A DNA stretch of 64,000 nucleotides, taken from Bacilli bacterium. Its GTDB lineage: Bacteria; Bacillota_I; Bacilli_A; RFN20; CAG-288. A program made the translations under genes and the position numbers. The DNA lies in contig JALCRV010000008.1 in NCBI GenBank assembly GCA_022652945.1, positions 1-64,000 on the forward strand. Direction: 5' to 3'. Shown piece by piece: positions 54,616-63,933 of this stretch. Position 1 is the first letter of the stretch; each line of letters opens with the position of its first letter. The notes below the pieces were generated by a model. The model had not been told where the DNA came from and made no database searches. It worked only from the letters and a program-made list of their open reading frames with translations.

Positions 54616-55395
54616 TTATTCTTTCTTCTCGTCATCGTGGCTTTTCGCAGGAAGCATAATAAGCTGCGGAGCAGCCATGATGACCTTAGTATTGGAAGGG
54701 ACGGAATCAACCAGGTAAACATTTGAGCCGATCACCACATTATCTCCGATCACCGACTGGCCTCCGAGGATAGAGGCCCCGGAATAGATGGTCACGTGGT
54801 TACCGATCGTCGGATGTCTTTTCTGGCCTTTCAGTTGTTGGCCTTTGGCTAAAGAAAGCCCGCCTAAAGTCACCCCTTGATAGATCTTTACGTAATCTCC
54901 GATGATCGTCGTCTCTCCGATGACGATCCCCGTCCCGTGATCGATAAAAAACGGGGAGCCGATCTGCGCGCCCGGATGGATATCGATCCCGGTGAGCACG
55001 TGAGCTTGTTCAGCGATTAAACGCGCGACTAATTTGAGATTCTGCTGATAAAGGATATGGGCAATCCGGTGGTAAAAAGTTGCAGTGAAGCCCGGATAAG
55101 CCGAGATGATCTCTTCATAAGAGTCGCAGGCGGGATCGGAATCGAAAGTGAAGACCAAATCTTTCTGGTACTTCTCCTTCAGCTCTGGGATGTGAGCGAA
55201 GAATTCATCCTCTTTCGCCTTTTGGCAGCAGATATAGGTATGATAAAGCTCTTTAGCTTCCTGATAGGCGCTTTCATCCCCGGGGTATTTACCAAAAAAG
55301 CCGGGGTAGAAAATACTCCTTAAAGCCTTGATAAAACGAAGAACGCCATTCTTATTAGGTAAGGAATGGCAGTCTAAGCATTCTTCTGTTACCAT
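54616..55395 (-). CDS. cysE: serine O-acetyltransferase
   Basis: A 259-residue serine acetyltransferase: helical N-terminal domain (~1-150) and a left-handed beta-helix of hexapeptide repeats ([56 protein letters not shown]). [10 protein letters not shown] bears the catalytic His/Asp. It makes O-acetylserine from serine and acetyl-CoA. Its start overlaps the cysK stop by 7 bases (ATGGTAA), so the two steps of cysteine synthesis are translationally coupled. Confidence 0.93.
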   Translation of the reverse strand: MVTEECLDCHSLPNKNGVLRFIKALRSIFYPGFFGKYPGDESAYQEAKELYHTYICCQKAKEDEFFAHIPELKEKYQKDLVFTFDSDPACDSYEEIISAYPGFTATFYHRIAHILYQQNLKLVARLIAEQAHVLTGIDIHPGAQIGSPFFIDHGTGIVIGETTIIGDYVKIYQGVTLGGLSLAKGQQLKGQKRHPTIGNHVTIYSGASILGGQSVIGDNVVIGSNVYLVDSVPSNTKVIMAAPQLIMLPAKSHDDEKKE

Positions 55396-56288
55396 GAGTA
55401 CCTCTCACCGGAATCGGGGAAGATAACGACTATCTTCTTTTTCTCCAGTTTTCTTTCCTTAATAAGATTGATGGCTCCCGCTAAACTAGCTCCGGAAGAA
55501 ATCCCGACAAAAAGGCCTTCCTCTTTCACTAAATCCTTCGCGGTCTGGATGGCTTGGTCGTCATCGACCGTTTGGACTTCATCGACGTATTCTTTTAAGA
55601 AGTTATCCGGGATAAAACCCGCTCCGATCCCTTGGATCTTATGTTTCCCGGCGATGCCTTTAGTGATAAATGGGGAAGAGGACGGCTCTAAGCCGATGAT
55701 CTTCGTCTTCATTCCTTTTTTCTTCAGCGCTTCACCGATTCCGGAGATCGTCCCGCCCGTCCCGATTCCAGCCAGGACGTAATCGACATCCGGCAGATCG
55801 GCGATTATTTCCTCACCGGTGGTGAGGAAATGGGCCTTGGGGTTAGAAGGATTGCTGAACTGGAAAAGCATCACCGCTCCTTTGATCGACGCGACGATTT
55901 CCTTAGCCTTATTGATGGCCGCTGTCATATTGCCATCGACTAGGACTAGTTCCGCCTGGTAGTCCTTCATCAGGGCTTTCCGTTGCTCGGACATCGAAGA
56001 AGGCATGACGATGATAGCGTGGTAGGAGAAATAACAAGCGAGACAAGCCAAAGCGATCCCGGTATTCCCGGAAGTCGGCTCGACGATAGTGGAGCCTTCA
56101 TGTAAAAGGCCTTGAGCCTGCATGTCTTTTAAAATCTGGAAGACCGCGCGGTCTTTAGCGGAACCCGCGGGGTTCTGCTTCTCTAATTTGCCGTAGATCT
56201 GACAGTTAGTGTTCAAGCTTTTTTCAATCTTCTGGAGCCTGACTAACGGGGTATTGCCGATCAACTCAAGGATGGAATTATATATCAT
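55389..56288 (-). CDS. cysK: cysteine synthase A
   Basis: A 299-residue PLP enzyme; start at 56288 ([16 protein letters not shown]) since GGAGGAAAAG precedes it. PLP-binding Lys in [10 protein letters not shown] (~40), [10 protein letters not shown] loop (~68) and glycine loop [11 protein letters not shown] (~172). It joins O-acetylserine and sulphide to cysteine. The C-terminus (DSGERYSW) overlaps cysE. First gene of the operon; a palindrome upstream may be its operator. Confidence 0.93.
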   Translation of the reverse strand: MIYNSILELIGNTPLVRLQKIEKSLNTNCQIYGKLEKQNPAGSAKDRAVFQILKDMQAQGLLHEGSTIVEPTSGNTGIALACLACYFSYHAIIVMPSSMSEQRKALMKDYQAELVLVDGNMTAAINKAKEIVASIKGAVMLFQFSNPSNPKAHFLTTGEEIIADLPDVDYVLAGIGTGGTISGIGEALKKKGMKTKIIGLEPSSSPFITKGIAGKHKIQGIGAGFIPDNFLKEYVDEVQTVDDDQAIQTAKDLVKEEGLFVGISSGASLAGAINLIKERKLEKKKIVVIFPDSGERYSW

Positions 56289-56331
56289 CTTTTCCTCCTC
56301 CATTTCACTCTTTTATCCTAGCGCGAAGATT

Positions 56332-56357
56332 TCACTTATTCCACTTAAGTGATAAGA
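56332..56357. promoter_or_regulatory. palindromic element upstream of cysK
   Basis: CACTTAAGTG (56342-56351) is a perfect palindrome inside TCACTTATTCCACTTAAGTG, also giving a direct repeat of CACTTA; it lies ~45 bases upstream of the cysK ribosome site. It is a plausible operator for sulphur control; no riboswitch is seen. Confidence 0.4.
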
Positions 56358-56411
56358 AGAAAAGAGTAAGGAAGATATTATAGGAGGATTAAAGGGCCTT
56401 TAATTACGTGT

Positions 56412-56417
56412 TATAAT
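56412..56417 (+). promoter_or_regulatory. -10 element eight bases before a start codon
   Basis: Perfect TATAAT with only CCTAATTA between it and the ATG at 56426 and no ribosome site, so the mRNA probably begins at or next to the start codon (leaderless). Confidence 0.5.
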
Positions 56418-56425
56418 CCTAATTA

Positions 56426-56998
56426 ATGGCAAAGCAAGATCGTTTAGCTGTCTTATCTCCGACTAAGCCTCATGAGGCCCAATCGACCTCTAGATTGATG
56501 CTTTCTTTAGGAAGCCAGCTTTTCACTGCCTTTAGCGCAGCTTTAACTTATATCTTTATGGCCTTCGATATCCTTAAATTCACTTATAAGACCCGTCCGG
56601 GGACGAGCCAGGAGATCTATTTTACAGGCTACGATGTCTTCTCCAAGTACAACACTCCCGTCTACGGGAGTTTCCAGATGTATTTCATCTTGTTTTCTTT
56701 GTTGCTTTCAGGTCTGATCATTATCTTTTTCCTTCTAGAGATCTTTACCTTATCCGATATCCACGGAGCGAATATCATCCTTCTCGGGCTTCATGTCTTA
56801 TGTCTGGAGTTTCTGCTTTCTTCCTTCTCCGTAGGAGGGTTCCTTTTCTTCGCTTTATCTTTCCTTTCTTGGATTCAGTATTTCTTCTGTCTAAGTAAGC
56901 ATAGGGAAATCGACTGGTGGGTCTTTATCGGCATGCTTTTATTGGATTTCGCTTTGCTTCCTTCCGCTTTGGCGGCTTCTTCTTTGTTCGCTTCTTAA
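56426..56998 (+). CDS. four-helix membrane protein, unknown function
   Basis: A 190-residue protein with about four membrane helices (around residues 27-50, 82-104, 112-145 and 160-185) and a short loop with RPGTSQEIYFTGYDVFSKY. No family is recognised. It is divergent from cysK and is followed by a hairpin. Probably leaderless (see the -10 element). Confidence 0.7.
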   Translation: MAKQDRLAVLSPTKPHEAQSTSRLMLSLGSQLFTAFSAALTYIFMAFDILKFTYKTRPGTSQEIYFTGYDVFSKYNTPVYGSFQMYFILFSLLLSGLIIIFFLLEIFTLSDIHGANIILLGLHVLCLEFLLSSFSVGGFLFFALSFLSWIQYFFCLSKHREIDWWVFIGMLLLDFALLPSALAASSLFAS

Positions 56999-57032
56999 AC
57001 CTGATCTTTCAATCTTTTTTTATTTTCTTATA

Positions 57033-57067
57033 ACAGATAAGGCCTTTTAGGCCCTTCTCTTATCTGT
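57033..57067 (+). terminator. hairpin after the membrane protein gene
   Basis: ACAGATAAG pairs with CTTATCTGT, with GGCC/GGCC inside the loop; a T-run follows a few bases later (GACTTTTTTAAT). The T-run is not immediately adjacent, so efficiency is uncertain. Confidence 0.5.
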
Positions 57068-57328
57068 CTAAAGAGACTTTTTTAATAATTTAAGACTAGG
57101 ATAATCACCTCCACGGGGATAATTAAGAGCGGTGGCTCTTAATACTATTTTAATAATCCATTTTCTTCTCCGGCCTTAACTTGCTTAAAGAATAGTATTT
57201 AATTAATATATTCTTAGTCTCTTATCGCTAAAGAGGGATTCTTTTATAGAGTCAGATAAAAGCCAAGGAAGCTGATAAAAGTTCCTTTAAAGCAGAAACT
57301 TAGAAAAAATAGGAAGGGAAGAGAAAGC
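57068..57328. other. intergenic stretch before the EAL protein
   Basis: AT-rich with several short TTAAGAG/CTCTTAA-type repeats (AATTAAGAGC, GGCTCTTAATA near 57119-57143). A ribosome site AGGAAGGGAAGAG lies just before the ATG at 57329. Confidence 0.4.
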
Positions 57329-60300
57329 ATGGCAAGAAAAGAAGACCGTCGTCTGGTTCAGGAAGTAAACCGTTCCTTATTATGGGTTTACGTGGTCTTA
57401 GGTACCTTAGCCGCTGCCTTGTTGGCTTTCATTTTCCTTTATATCTTTTTAGACCGGACCGTGTATTTTTACGTCATGATGGCTATCGCCATCCTGATCG
57501 CTGTTTTAGCTTCTGTCGTGCTGTCCTCGATTCCTAAGAAGATGGCGGATCTGATCTCGAAAGGGCTGACCTCGGAGATCATGATGACTTTGAATTCCTT
57601 GACCGTCCAGAAAGAACCGGTTTATATGGCGCGGACCGGAGTCATCGAATTCGATGATCTGAAGCAGCGTCTAGCCGATGTCATCAACTCGATGCGAGAC
57701 GTGATGATCGTCGATCGGAAGATCGATGATTCGTATCTGAAATTCGGCCATGAGACCGGATATAAGGATCTGATCTCTCACGATTCCTTCCTTTATAACC
57801 TGCCTTTTATCCTTAAGCTTAACGCCTATTCTCGAGGCGGTCTGCTCTTAGTCAATATCCTCGGTAACGAAACCCCTCCTAAAGATGCGATTCAGACCCT
57901 GGTCGATGATATCGAAAAGATCTTCACCACCAAAGTCTATATCGGTCTTTATTCGGATGATACCTTGATTGTTTATGTGACCGATATCGAATCCCTTTCG
58001 ATCTTCCGTTCCCTCTGCTTACGCCTTTATGCCGCATTCTCTTATCTGCAGACGGGTCTTACGGTTTCCTCCGTTCTCACCTGTAAGATCGGAGCTGCGG
58101 TCTTCCCTTATTCCTTAAAGGATTCTTTAGTCCCGGATGCCCAGGAAGCCTTGGAGAGATCCAAGGATGTGGAGATTTTCATCCCGAAAGCCTTCACTTC
58201 CGTGAAAGACTCACTGTCGATCGATGATATCAGAAGAAAGGATATCCTGATCCTCGATGAACTGATCGGCTACCTCTACCAATACAAGACCGCTTCTTCC
58301 GCTAAAGCGGAATTAGCGAATAAGATCCTGCCTTTAGCTCAATCCGCCGGATTTGAGACCCTCGGGGTCTTGGTCAGACCGGAGATCAGCGGTGCCAATG
58401 ACTTTTTCTCCTGTTCCTTAGAGATCGGCTCTCCGACTTTAAGAGTCTTTGCGAACAGAGCTGATATTTCCTTCGAGGAATTGAAGGATCTATATGAAGC
58501 GAGGGATTCTTCCGATAGCTTCTACTCCACTAGAAGAGAAGACCTCTCTCCGGAATTAGCTCGTTTCTTTGATAAGTATCGTCTTCAGGGTCTTTACTGC
58601 TCCTTCTTTGGTGAAGGAGGGAATATCCTCGGTATGACTTACTTCCTTACCGATAAGAAGATCAGACCGTTAGTGAGTGTGGATTCCCATGTGATCCTGA
58701 TGGAGATGATGGTCCTTAACCTTATCTGGATGTCCTCTTTGACCGCCAATTCCCAAAAGCTGGTAAAGGATGATTTAGAGTCCGTCTTGAAACTCGACGG
58801 ACGCTTAAGATACATCCTTAATCCGGAGTCTTATGTCCTCCTTGGCTTATCCGATGGTTTAATCGATCTTTACGGGAAGGAAGCAATCGGGAAGAAATGC
58901 TACGAACTGTTCTTTAAAGGGGAAAGACCCTGCGCCGATTGCCCGTTGACTAATGGTAAGTTAGCGGATAACCCAGTGATGATTCAAGGTCAGAAGTACT
59001 TAAGAAGAAAGCTTTCTTTCTCCACTCCTGATAACTCCTGCTCAATCCTCCTTGATCCGGTGATTCCGGGAGTTAAAGAAAAGCTGCCTTCGCGTTTCGA
59101 TCCGCAGACTTTCTTGTCCTCCAGAGTGGCCTTTAATGAAGAAATCGATAATCTGGTCTTAGCGAAAGCGAAGGGCAGCTTAGTCTTGATCTCCTTAGAA
59201 GGCGTCAATAAGATCCTGACCACTTACGGCGAAGTCAACCTTTCCAATATTCTCCTCGAAATGAAAAAGCGTATCGAGGATCTGGAAATCGAAGAGAAAG
59301 CTTACCGTTACGATGATGGGGTCGTCGGAATCTATTTCTCCGAGACAACCCGTGTCCAGACTTACGATCTGATCGAAAAGATCCACGAAGCGCTTAAGTT
59401 ACCTTATGACTTAGAGGGCAGCGGAGTAAAGTGCCACTTCCGCTATATCGAAGTTAACTTTAACGGAGCCTTCTCCTCGACGGCTGAAGTGTTCTCCTTG
59501 ATTTCTAAAGGCATGATTCAGGCCCGAAAGCTGCCGGATGATTATATGTGTATCTCTTCCGAGCCGATTTCCCGTATGGCTGATAAGAAGGATTATGTCT
59601 TGTATCTGATGGAAGAGAACTACCTTAATAAAGCGGTCGAGTTCCGTATCCAGCCGATCACTTCCGCTAAGGATGGCTCCATCCGTTACGGTGAAATCCT
59701 CCTCCGTCTATATGATATGCTGCGTGAAAAGATGCTTTCGCCTCTGGAGGTGGTCAATATCGCTTCCGATGCGAAGAAGATGGGTAAGTTCGACTCTTTG
59801 AACTACGAGACCGCAGTCGGCTTATATAATAAGTACGGCTCTGGTATTTTCCGTCTGTATTCTTACGGCGGAGTTTCTATCAATATCTCCGCGGATTCCT
59901 TGGAGTCCAACGATTGGCTTTCTAAGTTAAAGAAGTACATCGAGAACAACATGGTCCCTGAGCGCTTCTTAGGACTGGAAATCCCGGAGCATGATTTCAC
60001 TCCGGAGATGGGACGTATCAAGATTTGGCTTAACGAGTTAAGATCTTACCATCTCTCCTGGGCAATCGATAACTACGCGGATGAGCACATCTCACCCCGC
60101 GAGCTCTCCGAGCTCGGGTTTGATACGGCGAAGTTCTCCCGTAAGTTCCTGCTTGATGCGGTCGCTGATCCGGTCACCAAAGGCTTATTTGAGTCGGTGA
60201 TCAGGGAATGCCACTATAACCATCTGACAGTTGTGGTCCAAGGTGTGGAAACTAAGGAACAGTACGAATTCGCTAAAAAAGCCGGAGCGGACTATATCCA

Positions 60301-60619
60301 AGGCTTCTATCTATATGAGCCGTTAAAGATCGAAGAGTTTGTCACCGCTGTCCAGGAACACCCGGATATCCAAAAGATCCAGCAATCCAGAGCGGAAGGC
60401 AAAGAGACGGCTAATGTGCCGGGAGCTGAGGCTAAAAAGAAACCTAGCTTCTTCGAGAGGCTGAAGGCTCGTTCCAATACTCGTAAGTTGCTGAAGGCTC
60501 AAAAGAAAGCTCAACGTCAACAGAGGATGCTAGAGACGAGCGCGATTATCGAAGGCAACGATAATTCGCCTTCTCTTACCCCTAGCGAAGAGCCTAACCA
60601 AGGAGAAAATAAAGCGTAA
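57329..60619 (+). CDS. membrane protein with PAS, degenerate GGDEF and EAL domains
   Basis: A 1,096-residue protein. Two membrane helices at ~15-38 and ~43-66. A GGDEF-like fold at ~110-300, a GAF-like segment ~310-470, a PAS-like domain ~490-580 with RPCADCPLTNGK, a second GGDEF fold ~600-760 whose signature is RYDDGVVGI, and an EAL domain ~775-1010. EAL is changed to GEILLR, LELTE to LGLEIPEHDF, the DDFG region to AIDNYADEH, and AEGVE to VQGVET, so several metal ligands are missing. It probably binds or senses a nucleotide or acts as a scaffold and is not a working c-di-GMP phosphodiesterase. The last ~80 residues are basic and then acidic. Confidence 0.82.
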   Translation: MARKEDRRLVQEVNRSLLWVYVVLGTLAAALLAFIFLYIFLDRTVYFYVMMAIAILIAVLASVVLSSIPKKMADLISKGLTSEIMMTLNSLTVQKEPVYMARTGVIEFDDLKQRLADVINSMRDVMIVDRKIDDSYLKFGHETGYKDLISHDSFLYNLPFILKLNAYSRGGLLLVNILGNETPPKDAIQTLVDDIEKIFTTKVYIGLYSDDTLIVYVTDIESLSIFRSLCLRLYAAFSYLQTGLTVSSVLTCKIGAAVFPYSLKDSLVPDAQEALERSKDVEIFIPKAFTSVKDSLSIDDIRRKDILILDELIGYLYQYKTASSAKAELANKILPLAQSAGFETLGVLVRPEISGANDFFSCSLEIGSPTLRVFANRADISFEELKDLYEARDSSDSFYSTRREDLSPELARFFDKYRLQGLYCSFFGEGGNILGMTYFLTDKKIRPLVSVDSHVILMEMMVLNLIWMSSLTANSQKLVKDDLESVLKLDGRLRYILNPESYVLLGLSDGLIDLYGKEAIGKKCYELFFKGERPCADCPLTNGKLADNPVMIQGQKYLRRKLSFSTPDNSCSILLDPVIPGVKEKLPSRFDPQTFLSSRVAFNEEIDNLVLAKAKGSLVLISLEGVNKILTTYGEVNLSNILLEMKKRIEDLEIEEKAYRYDDGVVGIYFSETTRVQTYDLIEKIHEALKLPYDLEGSGVKCHFRYIEVNFNGAFSSTAEVFSLISKGMIQARKLPDDYMCISSEPISRMADKKDYVLYLMEENYLNKAVEFRIQPITSAKDGSIRYGEILLRLYDMLREKMLSPLEVVNIASDAKKMGKFDSLNYETAVGLYNKYGSGIFRLYSYGGVSINISADSLESNDWLSKLKKYIENNMVPERFLGLEIPEHDFTPEMGRIKIWLNELRSYHLSWAIDNYADEHISPRELSELGFDTAKFSRKFLLDAVADPVTKGLFESVIRECHYNHLTVVVQGVETKEQYEFAKKAGADYIQGFYLYEPLKIEEFVTAVQEHPDIQKIQQSRAEGKETANVPGAEAKKKPSFFERLKARSNTRKLLKAQKKAQRQQRMLETSAIIEGNDNSPSLTPSEEPNQGENKA

Positions 60620-60810
60620 AGATCATTTAACTACGCTTATTGTCCTTTTAAAGCCCTAGTTAAAGACTTGTTGCCTTACTTTACAAGGAAGTGTTATATT
60701 ATAGATAGCTGATTTAGCGCCTGTTTTAAATGAATTAGTTTAAAAGGACGTCTTACTCTAAAGAAAGGCTGGCTCATAATCTAAGAGCTAGTTAAGCACG
60801 AGGTGCATTT

Positions 60811-61266
60811 ATGGCAGAAGAGAAAACAAATCCTGCATCCGCTCCGAAATTCACGAAGAAACAGATTTGGCAAATCGTCGGGATCGGAGCTGATGTGGTC
60901 GTCACGATCTTCCTTCTCGTTCTTTCAATCATCCTGCTGGCGAACATTAAGACTAACTTAACTAATGCGACCGGCTTCATGGGGATGATCAATTACTTCA
61001 AGACCACCCAGAACGGACCGACTGTCTTTTTATGCGCTGTCGTGGTTCCGCTATTTATCCTCTTAGTCTTGAATATCATCATCACCGTCACTTACTATCA
61101 GAAGGAAGCTGCGAAAGAAAAGCTCGAAGCTGAAAAAGCCAAAGCCGGTGCTGCTTCTTTAGATAATCTGTCCGATGCCCAGAAGGAAGCTCTTCGCCAG
61201 GAACTCTTAAAAGAGATGAAGGGCGAAGTTAAGCCGGAAGAAGCTAAGCCTGAAGAAAAGAAGTAA
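60811..61266 (+). CDS. small two-helix membrane protein
   Basis: A 151-residue protein: Lys-rich N-terminus, membrane helices at ~22-48 and ~72-95, then a charged coiled-coil tail ending in repeated KPEE motifs. No family recognised. An AT-rich promoter (TTATATTATAG near 60693-60706) precedes it, and a terminator follows. It may assist the large membrane protein upstream, but nothing proves it. Confidence 0.72.
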   Translation: MAEEKTNPASAPKFTKKQIWQIVGIGADVVVTIFLLVLSIILLANIKTNLTNATGFMGMINYFKTTQNGPTVFLCAVVVPLFILLVLNIIITVTYYQKEAAKEKLEAEKAKAGAASLDNLSDAQKEALRQELLKEMKGEVKPEEAKPEEKK

Positions 61267-61287
61267 CTTACTCTTAATTGAAAGCCT

Positions 61288-61312
61288 AAGGCGCCTAACT
61301 AGGCGCCTTTTT
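61288..61312 (+). terminator. intrinsic terminator
   Basis: AAGGCGCC-TAACTA-GGCGCCTTTTT: strong stem and T-run, 22 bases after the small membrane protein gene. Confidence 0.9.
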
Positions 61313-61572
61313 CAATGCCTAAAAGGGAAAGACGGACCGTTTTTTTAAAAAGGCCTTTTAGATTAGAAACTGACTTTAAGTACTAACTCAGTTGAGAGCT
61401 TTTTTTAATCCTATATACATAAAGGATGCAGGGGAGAGTTAAAGAAGAATAAATCAGGAAAAATACGACTTTCGACACAACGGTTTTCAACGCGGCTTTT
61501 TGTTGTTTTTTCAAGGATGGCGATCGGGCTGGCGTTAGTCGTGTTAAAATAAAAATGCAAGAGAAGCAAGCC

Positions 61573-63009
61573 ATGACAGAACACACGATTAAATGGATGC
61601 AAACTACGAAGGAATTCGAACATTTTGACCGGAAATCTCCGCGGATCAAGGCCAGGGATTTTTCAGCCACGATTGTTGCCTTCGCCAACGCCCATGGCGG
61701 TGATATCGCGATTGGCATCGAAGACGATGGGAAAATCACGGGGACTGATGGCTTTATCTCCAATGTCAATGAACTACAAAAGGCCCCCTTTGATTTCGTT
61801 TATCCGTCCGTCCTCGTGTCTTTCGACCAGCTCGACTGTGTGGATTCGGAAAACCATCCGAATCATATCCTCATTATGCATGTCCCAGAAACGGGGAGAC
61901 TTCATTCCAATCAGGCAGATGAATGCTATTACCGGACCGGGGATGGATCGAAGAAGATGAACTTCCAGCAAAGGCTTTCCCTGATGTACGCCAAGGGGAT
62001 TCGTTATTTTGAGGATGAGCCCGTCGACAAAGCGACCATGGATGACATAGATTTGCCTTTCGTCGAGAATTGGATCAAGAAAATCCATTACGCAAAAAGC
62101 GTATGGGAATACCTGAGGGAAAATGGGAGTTTTGTCCGCGAAGAAAACGGCAAGACGATTCTTTCGGGGGCCGCGGTGCTTCTCTTCGGAAAATTCCCGC
62201 AGAAATTCTTTCCACGGGCTCGGATCCGCTTTGTCCGTTATGAAGGCATCGAGGAAAAGACCGGCGCGGAGATGAACGTGGTGAAGGACGTTCCCTTCCA
62301 AGGAAAACTCATTGAACAGACTCAAGCGGCCATCACCTTTATCAAATCACAAATCAAAGAACACACCTATTTGGGCGAGGACGGCCATTTTGTTACTGTC
62401 CCCGAATATCCTGAATTCTGCTGGATGGAGCTTGTCATCAATGCCGTTGCCCACCGGGATTACGGGATCCTTGGAACGGATATCCAAGTCAAAATGTTTG
62501 ACGATCATTTCACGGTTGAAAGCCCGGGTATTTTACCTGGCCTTGTCACCGAGAAGAATATTCGCCATACCCATTTCTCTCGTAATCCTAAAATCGCTCA
62601 GTTCCTCAAAGAATATCAGCTTGTTCGCGAGTTCGGTGAGGGTATTGATCGCATTTACCGCGATATGGAAGAAGCCAAACTTCCGGATCCTCTTGTGAAG
62701 GCAAGAGATTTTATGGTCTATGCGACCATCAGAAATTCCGAATGCACCAACTTTACCCCCAAAGTCACCCCCAAAGTTACCCCCAAAGCCACCCCCAAAG
62801 ATGAGAGTAACCGAAAGAAACAGATTTTGGACTATTGCCAAACCCCTCGGAGTGGAAGGGAAATCATGCAGATGCTCGGCCTCTCCGACATTAAATCTTT
62901 CAGGAACCTTTACTTGCTTCCGATGTTGGATTCGGGCGAGTTGGAAATGACCATTCCTTCTCAATCCACATCGCCAAAACAGCGATATCGTGCAAAGAGA
63001 AATGATTAG
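61573..63009 (+). CDS. AlbA-domain ATP-binding protein (Schlafen-like) with winged-helix tail
   Basis: A 478-residue protein; the ATG at 61573 is preferred to one 18 bases upstream, because the likely -10 (TAAAAT) sits only four bases before the latter. Residues ~12-130 are the AlbA_2/Schlafen-type domain (EFKs-like FDRKSPRIKARDFSATIVAFANAHGGDIAIGIEDDG). Residues ~250-370 match the HATPase_c_4 region (ELVINAVAHRDYG, NPKIAQFLKEYQLVREFGEGIDRIY). A linker with four TPK(V/A/D) units at ~395-410 leads to a winged helix (ILDYCQTPRSGREIMQMLGL). Members are probable transcription or defence regulators. The next gene encodes a TIR protein. Confidence 0.83.
   Translation: MTEHTIKWMQTTKEFEHFDRKSPRIKARDFSATIVAFANAHGGDIAIGIEDDGKITGTDGFISNVNELQKAPFDFVYPSVLVSFDQLDCVDSENHPNHILIMHVPETGRLHSNQADECYYRTGDGSKKMNFQQRLSLMYAKGIRYFEDEPVDKATMDDIDLPFVENWIKKIHYAKSVWEYLRENGSFVREENGKTILSGAAVLLFGKFPQKFFPRARIRFVRYEGIEEKTGAEMNVVKDVPFQGKLIEQTQAAITFIKSQIKEHTYLGEDGHFVTVPEYPEFCWMELVINAVAHRDYGILGTDIQVKMFDDHFTVESPGILPGLVTEKNIRHTHFSRNPKIAQFLKEYQLVREFGEGIDRIYRDMEEAKLPDPLVKARDFMVYATIRNSECTNFTPKVTPKVTPKATPKDESNRKKQILDYCQTPRSGREIMQMLGLSDIKSFRNLYLLPMLDSGELEMTIPSQSTSPKQRYRAKRND
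62755..62802 (+). repeat. four 12-base coding repeats
   Basis: ACCCCCAAAGTC and three close variants in tandem encode TPKV-TPKV-TPKA-TPKD in the linker of the AlbA-domain protein. They are prone to slippage, so the linker length may vary between strains. Confidence 0.85.
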
Positions 63010-63087
63010 TTTCCATGACATTTTTCTAAGTCACATAAAAATCTTGTCTTATCAACAAAAGAACTTTGAAAGGATGGCAATCGTCAA

Positions 63088-63933
63088 ATGGAAGAATCTA
63101 AAAAAACAATTTTTATAAGCCATTCAACAGAAGATTCGGCAATTGCAAAAGAACTGATCGGCTTATTGGAACATTTAGGCGTACCGACTGACCAAATTTT
63201 TTGCTCATCTGTTGAAGGTCAAGGTGTTAGAAGCGGAAAGAGATTTCCGGATATTATTGCTCAGCGACTCGATAGCTCTTCTTTAATCATCTATCTAATC
63301 ACAAAATCTTTTTTGGCTAGTACGTATTGCACACAAGAAATGGGCTATCCTTGGACTTCAAAAAAAGACAATTTCATCATATTTAAATCGGATGCTGTTA
63401 AAAACGAGGATATTACAGGTTTTATTGATGGCACATATAAATATCTTTGTTTATCTAAGGATGGGATAGGAGAAGCTTGCGACACAATCATCTCTATACT
63501 TGAATTAGGGCGGTTAGAATATTCAACTTTGAATAGGTATATAGATGATTTTTTGAAACACATTCAGCTTCCGATCGCTGAAGAGAAAGAAAGAGAGCAA
63601 AAGACAGTCAAACAAATTGAAGAAGCAAGATTGAAGGCTTTAGAAAAGCAGTTTGACACACTCTCAATCGGCGAAAAACAGGTGATTGCCTCTCTGTATT
63701 TTTCCAATGATAGAACTAAGTATTTTCCTCTTTCTAGTGCCGTTATTAACCTGCTTTGTATAAAAAGAATAGCCATCCGAGTAACATCTCAATCATCAGG
63801 CTTTGGCTTTCAGTTTGGCTTTTCTCTAGATAACTGGGCAGTCAACTTCATCTCCGCAAGCCCTTCTCTTCAGAAAGAACTAAAAGATCTTTCGAATCAG
63901 CAGAAATTATTTAACGATCCCCCTAAGATGTAG
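63088..63933 (+). CDS. TIR-domain protein
   Basis: A 281-residue protein. The TIR domain covers ~6-130: KTIFISHSTEDSAIAKEL at the start, DQIFCSSVEGQGV (BB loop region), SSLIIYLITKSFLASTYCTQEMGY with the presumed catalytic Glu in QEMG. A linker helix rich in Glu/Lys (~170-195) leads to a ~85-residue C-terminal domain (IGEKQVIASLYFSND...LCIKRIAIRV), which resembles the winged-helix end of superinfection-exclusion-type proteins. TIR enzymes of this kind often degrade NAD+ in antiphage defence. It follows the AlbA-domain gene after ~80 bases. Confidence 0.83.
   Translation: MEESKKTIFISHSTEDSAIAKELIGLLEHLGVPTDQIFCSSVEGQGVRSGKRFPDIIAQRLDSSSLIIYLITKSFLASTYCTQEMGYPWTSKKDNFIIFKSDAVKNEDITGFIDGTYKYLCLSKDGIGEACDTIISILELGRLEYSTLNRYIDDFLKHIQLPIAEEKEREQKTVKQIEEARLKALEKQFDTLSIGEKQVIASLYFSNDRTKYFPLSSAVINLLCIKRIAIRVTSQSSGFGFQFGFSLDNWAVNFISASPSLQKELKDLSNQQKLFNDPPKM

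Noticed and set aside
56304-56425. T-box or SAM riboswitch upstream of cysK
   Set aside because: The leader is too short and lacks the T-box sequence or a terminator hairpin; only a small palindrome is present.
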